Shown here: piece by piece, positions 1 to 11,934 of the stretch
Layout: each line of letters opens with the position of its first letter
How positions within the stretch are numbered: the stretch's first letter is position 1
From: Pterois miles
Lineage: Eukaryota; Chordata; Actinopteri; Perciformes; Scorpaenidae
Assembly (NCBI GenBank): GCA_947000775.1
Contig: CAMQGK010000328.1
Location: 3,939,501 to 4,003,500, forward strand
Reading direction: 5' to 3'
Length of the DNA stretch: 64,000 nucleotides
Made by a program: the position numbers and the translations under genes
The notes under the pieces: model-generated
Told to the model about the DNA's origin: nothing
Seen by the model: the letters and a program-made list of their open reading frames with translations, nothing else
The model's database searches: none

Positions 1-1301
1 TCGCCCCTCCTCTCTCCCATAGATCTGTTTTGACCTTCAGGTGTGACAAGGCCATTTTATACGGCACCATATTTGTCCAACCTGACAAGATAAGCAGGAC
101 AGAAATACATCAATATGAAATGGTTTTTATCTTAATTCATTTCTAGGGAAAAACAGAGGAAGAGAGGGGAGGGGAGGGTCTCAGATATTCAAAAAGAATA
201 AAACAAGCCAGAAGCGAAGAGAAGAGACTAATTTCAGCACATTTTAAGAGGCACGTTATCTAAGAATCCTCAGATATGCATCTGTCAGAAATATAAATAG
301 GGAGCTACGGTACAATCGGAAATCCCATTTGTATATTTTCATGTTAACATTTTATATCTCAGTTTGATCTTCACTCCAATTTTGTCCTATCTCTACTGCC
401 TATATTCACTCAATGTGTTCCTAATTTCCATTATGTTTAAATACCGACTCTGTCTTGGCTGCGAGGCATGGCGGTATTTGCAACACTGAACAGGGCATCT
501 GGGGTCAGTTCGTAGAGCTCAAATAATTACGGTGTTCAACTGACACTTGGCCCTGACATTGGACCTAATCTCAGGTAAACCTATTTAGATTTTGTCAGTA
601 ACTTCTGCTTCAGTATGAATAATTAATGTTGAATATGTAAATATCTAAGGATTGCTTAGGACTGACTTCTGCTTATGCCACGGTGCCTCATAGAGCCAGC
701 TCTCCAAGCTCAGGCTACCAAAGGCCCTTTTCACTGCAGACATTTTAACTCATCATAGCAGGAAAAGCAGGTGTTACTAATAATAATAAAGATGGCTCCG
801 TTCTTTCCAAGTGTCCCTGTGAGCTGCAACAACGAGCCAGCCTGCCCAACACAGCACTGAAACGAGGCAGCTAAACAGAAGTCAGCCATCACTCATCTTA
901 TTATTTACACTTGTGCTTTTCCTGCTGCATACGAAATCAGTCATTTTTAGTTACTTTTTTGCATCCTGGGCTCTCACATAATTCAAACAATGTCACAAGA
1001 GTTTGAAGGAACATTTTGCAAACCACATTTTAAAGCCCTTTTGTATTTGAAGTGCTACTTTGTGGTTCCCTTCGTGGCATTTTGCCTGTAAAGGCCAAAC
1101 ATGAATTTTGAAAATAGTGGCTTGTGACATTTTAATGATCAAAACATCAGCTCGTTCCTTGTGGTTTCAAAGTCAGCTTTATAGTAGTAGTTATATTTGT
1201 CTTACCTCAGCGTCCTCATTCTTCACTTTCAGTCTGTTGAAGTGAAACCCAACTGTTTAATTTCGAGGCACTATTGTGGTTTTGTATATTAGCTATTGCC
1301 T

Positions 1302-1395
1302 TAAAGCAGGGGTAGGCAAAATATTTTTTGGTATCAAGAGAAAAAAATACATAACAACCTTTCAGCATATTGTAATTCAAGTGTTCTGCGAGAAA
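1302..1395 (-). mobile_element. MITE family 2, terminal fragment
   Basis: On the plus strand: TAAAGCAGGGGTAGGCAAAA, an ATATTTTTTGG stretch, then CCTTTCAGCATATTG and AATTCAAGTGTTCTG. This is the reverse of the right end of the family 2 copies at 20330 and 35185. Only the end is kept. Confidence 0.6.
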
Positions 1396-1573
1396 ACTTC
1401 ACTTCTGCACCTCCTTGGCTGAAACCATAAGGTTGGGCTTCGAACCTCGGTTCCTACAGTCTGCATGTTGAAGTGAAATGCTTCGCAGCTTCCTAGCGTC
1501 TCAGATCATAGTATATCATCATAAAGGGCTTTATAGATTACGTTTGCAAAGAAAACATGACGGTAATTCTCAT

Positions 1574-1916
1574 AGAAGAAGAAGAAGAAGATATTCCTTT
1601 ATTAGTCCCACGAGGGGAAATTCAATTTTTTCACTCTGTTGTTAACTTATACACAGTACATGCAGACCCGAACACACACATGCACAAATATGTAGCAATG
1701 GAGAGATGTCAGAGTGATGGGGCTGCTCCTGACAAGCGCCCCGAGCAGTTGGGGGTTTGGTGCCTTGCTCAGGGGCACCTCGGCAGTGCCCAAGAGGTAA
1801 ACCGGCACCTCTCCAGCTACCAGTTCACACTCAGTTCTTGGTCCATGTCGGGACTTGAACCGGTGACCCTCCGGTTCCCAAGCCAACTCCCTACAGACTG
1901 AGCTACTGCCGCCCCC
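1574..1916 (-). mobile_element. tRNA-derived SINE, full length, reverse orientation
   Basis: Read on the minus strand it begins with a tRNA-like head (GGCGGCAGTAGCTCAGTC), followed by an internal promoter B-box-like GGTTCAAGTCC. A body with CTTGGGCACTGCCGAGG follows, and it ends with GGGACTAATAAAGGAATAT and a short TTC-repeat tail. A 3' end of this kind is common in fish SINEs and their LINE partners. The head makes it look like a tRNA gene, but there is no cloverleaf beyond the promoter boxes. A 5'-truncated relative lies at 58873-59084. The open frames on both strands here are artefacts of the SINE. Confidence 0.85.
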
Positions 1917-2506
1917 GAGAAGTGCCGCTATATGACGGCATCGGGATCACAATCACGATCGGGATGATGTTTGAAATTAATAGTACTCGTTCAGGTTACT
2001 GTATGCGTATTCATACACCCATGCTCACCTATAGAGTTCATAATTAGTAAATGTGGAAAAAAAAAGGGAGAGAAAACTTCCCAGAATTGCCCTTTAGGTC
2101 TCCTACAAGCTCTGCCCTCTTGCTGTCGGATGAACCTGCACTCTCTCAAGAGAAATTACTTCATTTGGTGTATTTTTGAAAGCACTGTGGGAAGCTGTGA
2201 AAAAAAAAAAAAATCTAGCTGGAAATGTAGAAATCGGGGCTTTTTAGTGTGATTTATATTTCCCAGAAGACTTGGCTGACATTCATCCTGCCCTTTCCCT
2301 CTTCAGAACCACTGAAAGCCACACCACCTTATCGCCACCTTGCCATTTGGGACGCAAACCTTTAACCTTTTCACGCTAAATGCTCCGTCACCTGCCTCGG
2401 CGCTCCTGCTGCCACGTCCAACGCCATCCGAGAGGCACTTTAAAAACTTTTTAAATTTCAAAAAAAGTGGTGCTGAGTGACGCACTGAAACAAGACTAAA
2501 GACAGG

Positions 2507-2528
2507 AAAAAAAAAAAAAAAAAAAAAA
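2507..2528. repeat. poly-A run
   Basis: 22 A residues. No SINE or LINE body was recognised next to it. Confidence 0.9.
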
Positions 2529-4949
2529 CGACAGCCTTTGACTTTTAGAGAGTTAAATCGAGACAGAAGGCATAGAGAGGCCTATGGCATTTCTAAAGCC
2601 TCCTGACTTTTGCAGTGAGCCCGTGTCGGGGTGAGGGAGGGTGATGCAGTGTGTTTAAATAGCCCCATGAATCCTGCAGGTGTAAAAGAGAAAAAAACAA
2701 AGGGAAAAGAGAAAGCCTTGGGCTGTTTTAAAAAGTTATAAAAGTCCCTACTGAGTCACTGAGGTGGGACAGGAGAGAGTCAAGGTACATTAGAGGTTTG
2801 TCTTTGTGGAAAGAGTGTGTGTGCATGTTTGTGTGTGCCAGAAAGACAGAGACAGAAGTGTGTGTGTTGTGTGTTCAGGTGTGCAGGTGTTAAAGATGAG
2901 GTTATGACCACTGAAGAGTAAATGTTGTACCTCAGCAACTCTCAGTGCTTAAATCTGAATTTCAACGCAGAAATCTGTGTGTGTGCATATGACTGGACCT
3001 GTGTGTAAGGACGAGTGTGTGCACACAGATTTAGGCTTGGATATTAAAATATCTATTTTCAGATAGTATGTTCATTCACTTTACTGCACACTTCTTTACA
3101 GTTTGTGTGCTGGTGTGTCTGCATGACATTCAGTGTCCCGTGCATCTGTTCACCTATACACAACACACTGCTTGACAAATCCTTGAGTTACTCCAGAACG
3201 ACGCTGTCCTCCTCGCTGTGAAATGTAGCCGAGGAAATGGCTAATGGCAGAGTGCGTACGGAGAAAAAATGTCAAGCAATTTCATGCCTTTGTGCCTCCG
3301 ATGGGGCGCCAAGCTGATAATTTAATCAGTAGTGAAAGACTAGCTTCACTCCTCCACAACTGCAGCCATTTCAGCTATTGATCATTGACTTGTTTTTTAG
3401 CTAGAGAAGAGACAAAGTTTGAGACAACAATTTACATAGAGGAGAAAGAAAGGGACGGGTAGAGAACGGAGGGGTGAGAGGAAAACATAAAAGTTCACTG
3501 GTGATTTAGATTAGCGGGAATTTTAAAGGTACCTGCAGCTGAGGGACTGTTAGAAGAAAGAGATAAAAAGAGATGCCTCCGTTGAAGTCAATGGTGTGAT
3601 TCAGATTATAGTCAGTTCATACAAAAGAGCAAAAATTGAAATATACCTGCACTGTTTCAGACTCTGATGGCAACTAAATATATAAATGAAAGATGCGAGT
3701 TTAACACAAACATTTCGGGAGGACTGGGAAAACAAGTAGAAAATACATCACACTTCCACCAATTCACAGATATGGAGGGAAAACTGTAATTAGATTTTTC
3801 ATCATGCTGAAGGTCAAGAGTGGAGCTCTAGATGCTCATCCCTCTCATATCATTTAGAAATGTCCCAAAATAGTAGTTTTAGAAGGTGGTACACAACCAA
3901 GATACCAGGATATGATATCACTATGAGTTACATGAACCTCTGAGTAATTTGTATAGATGGAAATGTGCAAATAAGTGATAGATATCTGGTCAAAATATTG
4001 TCAATAGCTAGTAAGAAAGCGCCACTTGCTAGTAGCAAAACAAGCTAAAACAAAACTAAGCACAACTAAATAAGTGGAGTATGACAAAGAATTATATGAT
4101 GTATATTAATATGTCACCTGAACCCTTGATGAGGGTTAATATTTTTTTGATATGATGTTTTTCTTGTGTAGTTGTTACCGTCCTAAATGTGCATCTTGAA
4201 GGCCATAAACTAATTTGCCTCATGAGAAAAATGTTATATGACTGAACTATTTCAACGAGACACAGAGTTACTTGCTGCAAAACTGAAGAAAAGAAAGGTA
4301 AAAGATCCAAATAACAAAACCAAAAAAAGAAATCCTGTTTTTCTTGATGGTTTAACACATGAACAAATGCAGGCAAACAGAGAGCAGTATAGACAGTATG
4401 TGCACTAACTTTGCTCCCAGTTGCAGATACGAGGTCAGAAAAACAGCAGGACAGTCGATGCTTTGCTTCATTAGCATTGTCTCAGAAACAGAAACAGAAA
4501 CAGAAAACCATCTGAGCTGAGGAACATTAGAGCTCCCTCACAAAGACAATAAAAAGAAATCAGTGCATTTAGTCGGTGCAGTGTGTGTGTTCGTCTTTAC
4601 CCATCACACCTTCTGTAATGCAACACAGCTTTTTTTAATGATGTGATGAGGAGCAGGCGCTCTCCAGAAAGCTGAAAAACTAACCTTTTTTCAGGTGTAA
4701 GAAGTCAGATATAAAGATATGAATTTCACAGGAATAATATCAAGCTAGCTCAAAAATAAGTGCAGTTGCTTGCCTAGCGATCAATCACGGCGGCAGACTT
4801 GACGCTCAGTGACACTGGAAAGAGACATCATCTTAAGAAAGCCTCCGCTGCATTAATCACATCTGTAACAACTGTATTACACTCCTTGTTATTTAATATG
4901 CCTTGCAAATGGTGCTCTTGTGCTCTTGGTGATCTTGTATTTCTCTAAA

Positions 4950-5215
4950 GATTGGATGAAACTTTAATGATCCCTGTGGGGAAGACGGGTATTTGCAGCA
5001 GCAGAGAGAAGGATATAGATAAGAATAGTACAAACACAGTACTGAAGATAATTCGATAAGTAATTGCCACAGCAGAACACAGCGGGATTAACACAACAGA
5101 TAAAAAATAAGAAGACGGTGTGTCCTTGCACAGAGATTTACAGGTTAGAGGCGTATCTGCAAGTGTGCAACTTTAGCTGTTCACGTTATTGGTAATATAC
5201 AGATGCAGGAACATA
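4950..5215. repeat. probable fish LINE 3'-end-like interspersed repeat
   Basis: AAACTTTAATGATCCCTGTG followed by GGGGAAG and an A-rich stretch with many ACA motifs resembles repeats that I recall being scattered through fish genomes. Family and limits are uncertain. Confidence 0.4.
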
Positions 5216-5785
5216 TGTTGGGAAATGAGACTATGAATGTCAGTCTGCTCCCATAAAACTGATAAAGTGCCCCTGGGAGAGGCACCTAACCCCACTGTTC
5301 CAACTTAATGTACAGAAAGCACTGCCTCGACTGCATTTTGTGCTGATAATATGAAAAAAGCTTGTCGCACAAAGTATAAAAAAAACAAGAAAACATAAGG
5401 CAACATGAATCAAGAACAGGTAGTGTAAACAGAAGACAAATAGAGTGAATGTACTGCATGTTGCATTCAGCACTTAAAGGTATTTTACGGGTGTTTTTCC
5501 TTTTGTATTTCCTATTTATTTAATTATTTTGTAACAAAGGCATATAATTCACCTTGCCAGGGCTTTTTCCATTATTTGTGGCCTTGAATACATGAAACCT
5601 CAACTCCTCTTGGTGCCAGTTAGTCAGTACAATTTGAAAATGAAAAAGCTGCAATTTTAACTTTACAAAGAACTCGCATTTGCCTAAAGATAAAAACAAA
5701 ACAAAACAAAAAAAAAAAAAAAACATTTGCTTTGCTTAAAGCAGTAACTTATAAATGACTCAGCATTGGCTTTTAGGGTTGCCAC

Positions 5786-6705
5786 TTTAAAAGAGGACAT
5801 ATCATGCTCATTTCCAGGTTAATACTTGTAATTTGGGCTTTTACAAGAAACGTTTACATGCTTTAAGGTTTAAAAAAATGCATTTGTTTTCTCATGCTGT
5901 CTGTCTGAATATACCTGTAATCAGCCTCTGTCTCTTTAAGCCCCCCTCCTGAAAAGCCTGGTTTAAGCTTGCTGTAGTAAAACTGGCGTGAGGTGCACAT
6001 GCCAGAATATTATGTCATCGTGGCTTACATGTGGTGTGTGCAAGTTGTCACAGTGCTCGAACGTGCACCTCTGAATTTTTGTAACTACACGTCCACTGCG
6101 TGCTGCACCTTTCATTTCAACATGGATGCCTTCGAGGGAAGACTGGCCAAGCAGGCAAAGAGCATAGCTGGTCCGCCGGTACAGACACTATGACTGTTCA
6201 TTGAGACCACACGGACAGTCGCATGACATTAAATACTTGGAAAGAAATAGGCAACACACTGAAAGAAGAGGCTTTTTGCTGTAGGCTGAGAAAGAATATG
6301 AGATACCGTTTTGTAAAAACTAAAAAAGGTCTCATGGAGAGTATCACTTGTTGACTTGCTTATCCACAGAATATTTTGTTTCTACTCTCTCTGGCGTTTC
6401 AACAATACACCTCTGTGCATGCTCGTTGTGCATGCAGCATCTATGAAGGCCTGCGCCACGGTGTTACGCGAGAGTATAAACAAAGCTTAAAAGCCCAGTC
6501 TGCTCAGATTGGCTACAGAGAAAAATATGGTGCACCTTTGCAAAGGTAGTTATCATCTAAAGAGCTGACATGTGCCAGAGTCAAATCTGAAAGACAGGCA
6601 GCCCACAAAAAACTGATATATTTCACAGTTTGTGGGTTGGTAGGCACTCCAGATACCCAAATGAATGTGCACAAAGTGCAAAAAATATGTATGTCCCCTT
6701 TAAAC
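5786..6705. mobile_element. MITE family 1, copy 1, with TTAA flanks
   Basis: The left end TTAA-AAGAGGACATAT and the right end ATGTCCCCT-TTAA form terminal inverted repeats. TTAA at both ends is the target preference of piggyBac-type elements. The left arm matches the right arm of the second copy (58751-59335) in reverse, and the right arm (TTTGGGTATCTGGAGTGCC in reverse) matches that copy's left arm, so the two are one family in opposite orientation. No transposase is present. Assignment to piggyBac is an inference from TTAA alone. Confidence 0.7.
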
Positions 6706-7174
6706 AAGAACACTATATGTTGTCACCTGCCCAAATAATGCAGGCATAATTTGTTAATAAAACAAAAATATAACAGTTGTTATATATAAATATAACAGTA
6801 CGACTGTTTGCATTGCCTGTATGTAACTACACAACCGTCATTTGAGCTAAAGGCTAATTTTAAGTCCAACAATGCAAATGTATTCGTGAGCAAAGTAGTT
6901 TAGTTTCTGCTCTTTGGACCGTGTATCAGCGGAAGAGCATGCAAAGGAATAAATCAGATTTTTTTTTAAGGGCAAGTGAGTACAGGCTCAAGTTTAATTA
7001 GTGAGGAAAGAGTGCATTTCAAGAAACTTCATCTCATACATTTTTCAAACTGGAGGTGCAGGGAGATGTGACTTGTTCAATTAACTGTAGTGAATACCAG
7101 TGCAAAGATGCATCGTTCTTTTAGGTTTTATTCAGACCTGATCAAAGAAAAATATAATGCGTGATGACACAGAT

Positions 7175-7236
7175 GAATCCACATTCCTGAAACGTGTACG
7201 CAGAGCCTACGGTGCACGTTTCAGGAATGTGGATTC
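7175..7236. repeat. 22-nt perfect inverted repeat, 18-nt loop
   Basis: Arms 7175-7196 and 7215-7236 (GAATCCACATTCCTGAAACG plus TG) are exact reverse complements. No transposon ends were recognised around it. Confidence 0.95.
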
Positions 7237-7520
7237 TTCATTAAAAGAAAGCGAACAATAGGTACAGTAGATACAAAGATGCCGTCCCCTAGCGGACGCA
7301 CAGAGAAGAGAGGAAAGAGAACTAATGAAGCGACAGAACAGCAGATCGGGAAAAAACTGGGAAGTGAGAGTGGAGGAAGAAAGAAATAATAATAATAATA
7401 AGATCAACTCTGCTTTTCTCTCTTTCTCTGCCTCATTGCCTGCCCTCCTACAGTCATCCTATCAGTGTCTCCCCTTCCTCCCCTCGTCCCTCACCTCCCG
7501 GCTGGATGTTGGCTGTGACT

Positions 7521-7521
<1 letters not shown>

Positions 7522-7583
<62 letters not shown>
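7522..7583. repeat. (CT)n microsatellite
   Basis: CT repeat with one G interruption near 7565. Confidence 0.96.
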
Positions 7584-8490
7584 TTATCACCCTCTCCTCT
7601 TCTTTTAAATTTCTGTTTTCCTTTTCACCTCACCTCCTTTCAGTCTCTCTCCTCATTCCCTGCCATATTTGACTAGAGCTATTTCTCAGTCTACTTCCCT
7701 CCATTTCACTCTCTCTTTAGCTCTCTCCACTACATACTGTAAATATGACCTTTGATGAGGTTAGTTTAATACTGAGTTGCAGAGATTAACTAAATGAAGG
7801 TTCAATATCAGCTAAGAGTAGACGACAGTCATCTATCCAAACTCAAATCAGCTTTTTCATAAATTTTAAACAAAGTCATAAGAAATGAAAGGTATGTATG
7901 TATGAATGTACTTGTGTGACTGCTCTATTCTGTTAACAAAACCTAATCTTATGATACTACCAAATCTTACGTAATTGAAATTTATGATAAATGAAACCCA
8001 CAAGAATCCAAGGAAACACAGTGAGATCTGTGCTCAGTAATAAAAAGACACTGAGAAATTGTCTGTCTACCCATCACCGACTGAAAACACACCTCCAGCG
8101 TGACGAAAGGGGGCAACGTAACATTGTTTGCGGACGTAATGGCGTGTTACTCAGTGCCATGGCGTCATGTAACAGAACGCGACGGGATGTCAGGTGACCT
8201 TATGTCAGTAGACCAGGCTGCATCACTGGAGACATCTGTAATCTGAATGTTGAGTTAAAATCCTATTCTATTTGTTTGCTGTTTTGCAGCTTTCATTCAA
8301 AGTCAGTTTCAAAATATTAGAAAAATGATCATTAATAATTATTATTAATTACAAATTCACACTAGTAGGCCACAAAGGGCCTGATCCAAATTGTTTACCC
8401 GATCTACAGTATTACCCCTGAGACAGCAGGTACAAAACTCCTGTATCTTTGTAGAACAGTACTGTGCCTTTATTAGTAGTAGCAGGACCA

Positions 8491-9173
8491 GTAAAACCCG
8501 AGCCGGGCCAGACCAGACAGGTGAGGAGCGTGTGGCGGCTGCGTTATGTGTTGTTTTTTATTTTACAGGTTCGAGCGGCCACACCGCCGGCATGAGATGC
8601 ATCTCAGCTGCGTCTCTTCTACAATTCGAGGTCTCGCCTATTTTTGACGAGAGTGGCACGCGGTTCACAGCAGCAACAAACAGTGGAAGTGATCGTTTGA
8701 CTGTATATTGACGTCATACCAGCAACATAAGAACAGTTTCAGACATGTTCGATGTCGAGTTATCTGTAAAAAATGTCACGGACATGAAAAAAAGTAAAGA
8801 TTTAAATCAGCACTTCCTGCTTTCATTTCGAAACAAAACCCAAGTGTTTTTATTCTGCGGCCACAACTCCTTCATTTGTTAACATGAGGCTTTTATTCTG
8901 AAATATTTGCAGGACAGCGTTGTAGGACATGCAGTGACTTGCAGGGCTACATGAATGAATATAGTATGGGATTTTGTTTGTAGGTTGTTATTATTATTAT
9001 GATAATGAAATAAAATGGCCATTATGAGAGTCAAACTCTGTGTAGAAAGAGCAGCAGCAGCAGAAACATCCCTTGCAGCTGGTGTGAGCAAGGGATGCAT
9101 GAATCAAGCAGCCGTGAGGTAAAACAGCCGCCATGCCCTCGTGACCCGGCGGGTCTGGCCCAGGCTTTAAAAC
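8491..9173. mobile_element. MITE-like element with imperfect long inverted ends
   Basis: The left end (TAAAACCCGAGCCGGGCCAG, then TGTGGCGGCTG) and the reverse complement of the right end (TTTTAAAGCCTGGGCCAG, then CATGGCGGCTG) align over about 50 bp. There is no coding domain. The reading frames at 8391-8711 and 8879-9100 fall in it and look accidental. Confidence 0.5.
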
Positions 9174-10020
9174 GATTTATTACCAACTAGAAAAGTGCAC
9201 TGAGTAGAGTGCAGATCTCCGCTGGGTGTGTCTCCCTCTGTCCTCTATCTCTCTCAGATGTCCCTCCTGGCTCCCTGACAGTCAAGATGGTCATGAAGTC
9301 AATAAACACAGGAGTGTATTCTTCTTGTATCATGCCTAACTTCAATGGAATATAATATATTGGGTATGGAATCACTCTGATGATGCTCCGGTTCAAAACA
9401 AGACCAAACGTTTCTATGGATGTCACTTTTTGAACCGCGACAAACGCCAAAACGTGGCCTGCAACAGACGGGTAAGGCTTGTTTTTAGCCTAGCCGATTC
9501 CTGGAGCGGTTAGTCAAGCGGTCGTTGTGGCTATTTAGGAGAGAGAAGTCAGGCGGAAATGCCGGTCCAAACAGTCAATCAAATAGGTTTTTAAAAATTG
9601 TGAATCGCTGCAACCATGAGAGGTCCTAGAGCATTCGGTTATGCACAAAAAATATCAGGCTGACGGTCCAGCAGTAGATTAGCAGCAGATAGACAGAAAT
9701 GGATGCACGATCCCCTCCAGGTTTATGCCTGGCGGAGATAATAACAAGTTGTGTAACAGCCATCAGTCAGAGGTAAATTTTCTCTTTCCAAATGTAATAA
9801 AAGAGTGATGTTGCAACCCCGAGGCTGGTCTGAATATGTTTGACTGCATATTCTCCATGTTTCTTTCTACTTCCCTGCCTTGATTGTCTACCTCTAAGTC
9901 AGATTTTCATTCTCATAACACTCTGAGACACAATACAGCTGCTTGTTGCTATGTTTGGATTTGTTAACGTGTGCATGCGTGCACACGAGGCGTTTGAATA
10001 TCTGAGTGTGTCTGTGTAGC

Positions 10021-10024
<4 letters not shown>

Positions 10025-10070
<46 letters not shown>
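10025..10070. repeat. (GT)n microsatellite
   Basis: 46 nt of uninterrupted GT/TG. Confidence 0.97.
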
Positions 10071-10072
<2 letters not shown>

Positions 10073-10234
10073 ATCTTTGTTCTCTAATGTTATTTATCTG
10101 CTGTGATTTCAGTGTCTCGCCAAAACAGCCTCTAGCCATTTGTAATAGTCTTTATCCACAGTGGAACATTTGGCTCTGTCGCAAAATCTGATATTAACAG
10201 CCGTCTATCTTTACAGCCCACACACAGCTGAGCT

Positions 10235-10235
<1 letters not shown>

Positions 10236-10309
<74 letters not shown>
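10236..10309. repeat. (CA)n microsatellite
   Basis: 74 nt of uninterrupted CA. Complementary to the GT run that ends 165 bp to the left. Confidence 0.97.
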
Positions 10310-10310
<1 letters not shown>

Positions 10311-11866
10311 GGAACAGATGCGTGGCAATATGGCAAGACTGTTGAATATTAACTGGGTGTTGTTGTTTTCACATATTCCCCCTCAAGATGTGTACAACAG
10401 CACCCAATGATAAACAGAAGCTGATAAACAAAAACTAACACAGACAAACAACAATAAACAAAGGCAAACAATGACAGAACAACAATGTATACGGTTCACT
10501 GAGGCATTGCTCCAAAGCTCTGTGAACGAAATAAAAAAATCACCCTAATCACACAATGACCTGGAGAAGTGGGATCAGTTTGTGACAGGAAAAGAGAAAG
10601 GAGGCGTCTACAGTAACACGGTGAGCGCTGCACATGTTTACAGAAAGCTTTGTGTTGCACAGTATACCAAAACTAGAAAGTGCTGCAGCTGTTAAAAATC
10701 GTCCGATACCCCGTATAGCACCGGTACTTTAAGAATGCCAGAGTCTTAAAAGGAGCTGTGAGCTGCACTGATGTGCCACCGAGGCCGGGTGTGTGTGCAG
10801 AGCTCTGCTGTAGAGGACAACATCAGGACTGGGATCCCGCGGGAGCAGGCGGGCAAAAATAAACTGTAGTGATAACCAGAAGGATGGAGTCAACAAGTGA
10901 AGTTGAAAAGAAGATTAAAGCAGGTCATGAACCGCTCACCAGCTGCTTCGTCCCGCTCCGAGCTGGTGTCTCCATCAGCAGAACTCCCTTCAAAAATACA
11001 AGGAAATAACAGCGCCGCTCTAATTACCGACTAAATGTACCGATAACATTAGACTCACTATTGTTTCTGAATCTGTCCAAGCATCTCCTGTAATAATCCT
11101 CCAAAGAGCATGTGTTTAAGTATTATTTTACCATGTGTCTCTGTAATGTGAAACGGATGGAGGGGAAAAGCAGTCCGGTGAGAGCGACGCTTCTCTCTTC
11201 ACACCATTTCAACACACTACAGACAGACGCCTGGTCAGTGGCCCTAAGCTCCAAAATATGACGCTGTAGTCACCCTCTAGCGTCCGTTTCTGCTGGTTAC
11301 ATAAATGGTGTATTTTCAAAATAAACTTCCGACATAGGTTTACTTAGTTTTAAGGTTTACCTGGTTGGGTTTAGGCATCAAAAGTACTTGATTCGACTTA
11401 GGAAAAGATCGTAGTTAGGGTCAAAATAAGTGTATTTGTTAAGTACAAGAAATATGTTTGTTGCATAACTTGCACACACAGTGTTAGTTAACTACATACG
11501 CCACATAACAAAAGTAAGGAAAAATAAGTCAACGTTGATTTGGTTTCATATTGGACATGAATAGTGGTTTCCTGGGTGAAAGTCCTGTGTTTGTTTGACC
11601 CAATCATCCAACCCGACCTCCTCCTGAGAAGTGGACTTTCTCGCTCTTGATACTACATCAGTTCCTCTGATAAAGGTGTGGGTGAGTTTACATTGGAGAT
11701 AGTTAAACCGTGTGTTTCAAACAGATGCCAAAGGGTGCCTTGGTGTGTTGTATTAGATGCCGAGACCCACTGACCAAGTATCGGTATTTGATGAGTTTGG
11801 AGTGAGAACGGGTTGAATATCTGCAGGCTATGCAGATATCACATTGCCAAGAATATTGTAGCTCAG

Positions 11867-11934
11867 TGTGGGTTTTCTCCTGGTGCTTCGGCTTCCTCCC
11901 ACAGTCCAAAGACATGCAGGTAAATTGATGACTC
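11867..11934 (+). mobile_element. fragment of a DANA/HE1-like SINE body
   Basis: Only the central core is present: GGGTTTTCTCC, then CTTCCTCCCACAGTCCAAAG and ACATGCAGGTAAATTG. Head and tail are missing. Confidence 0.75.

Noticed and set aside
1861..1916. tRNA gene on the minus strand
   Set aside because: Only the A and B promoter boxes are present, and they continue into a SINE body. This is a SINE head, not a functional tRNA.
7325..7672. 115-codon plus-strand frame rich in Ser and Leu
   Set aside because: It is the translation of the CT microsatellite at 7522-7583.
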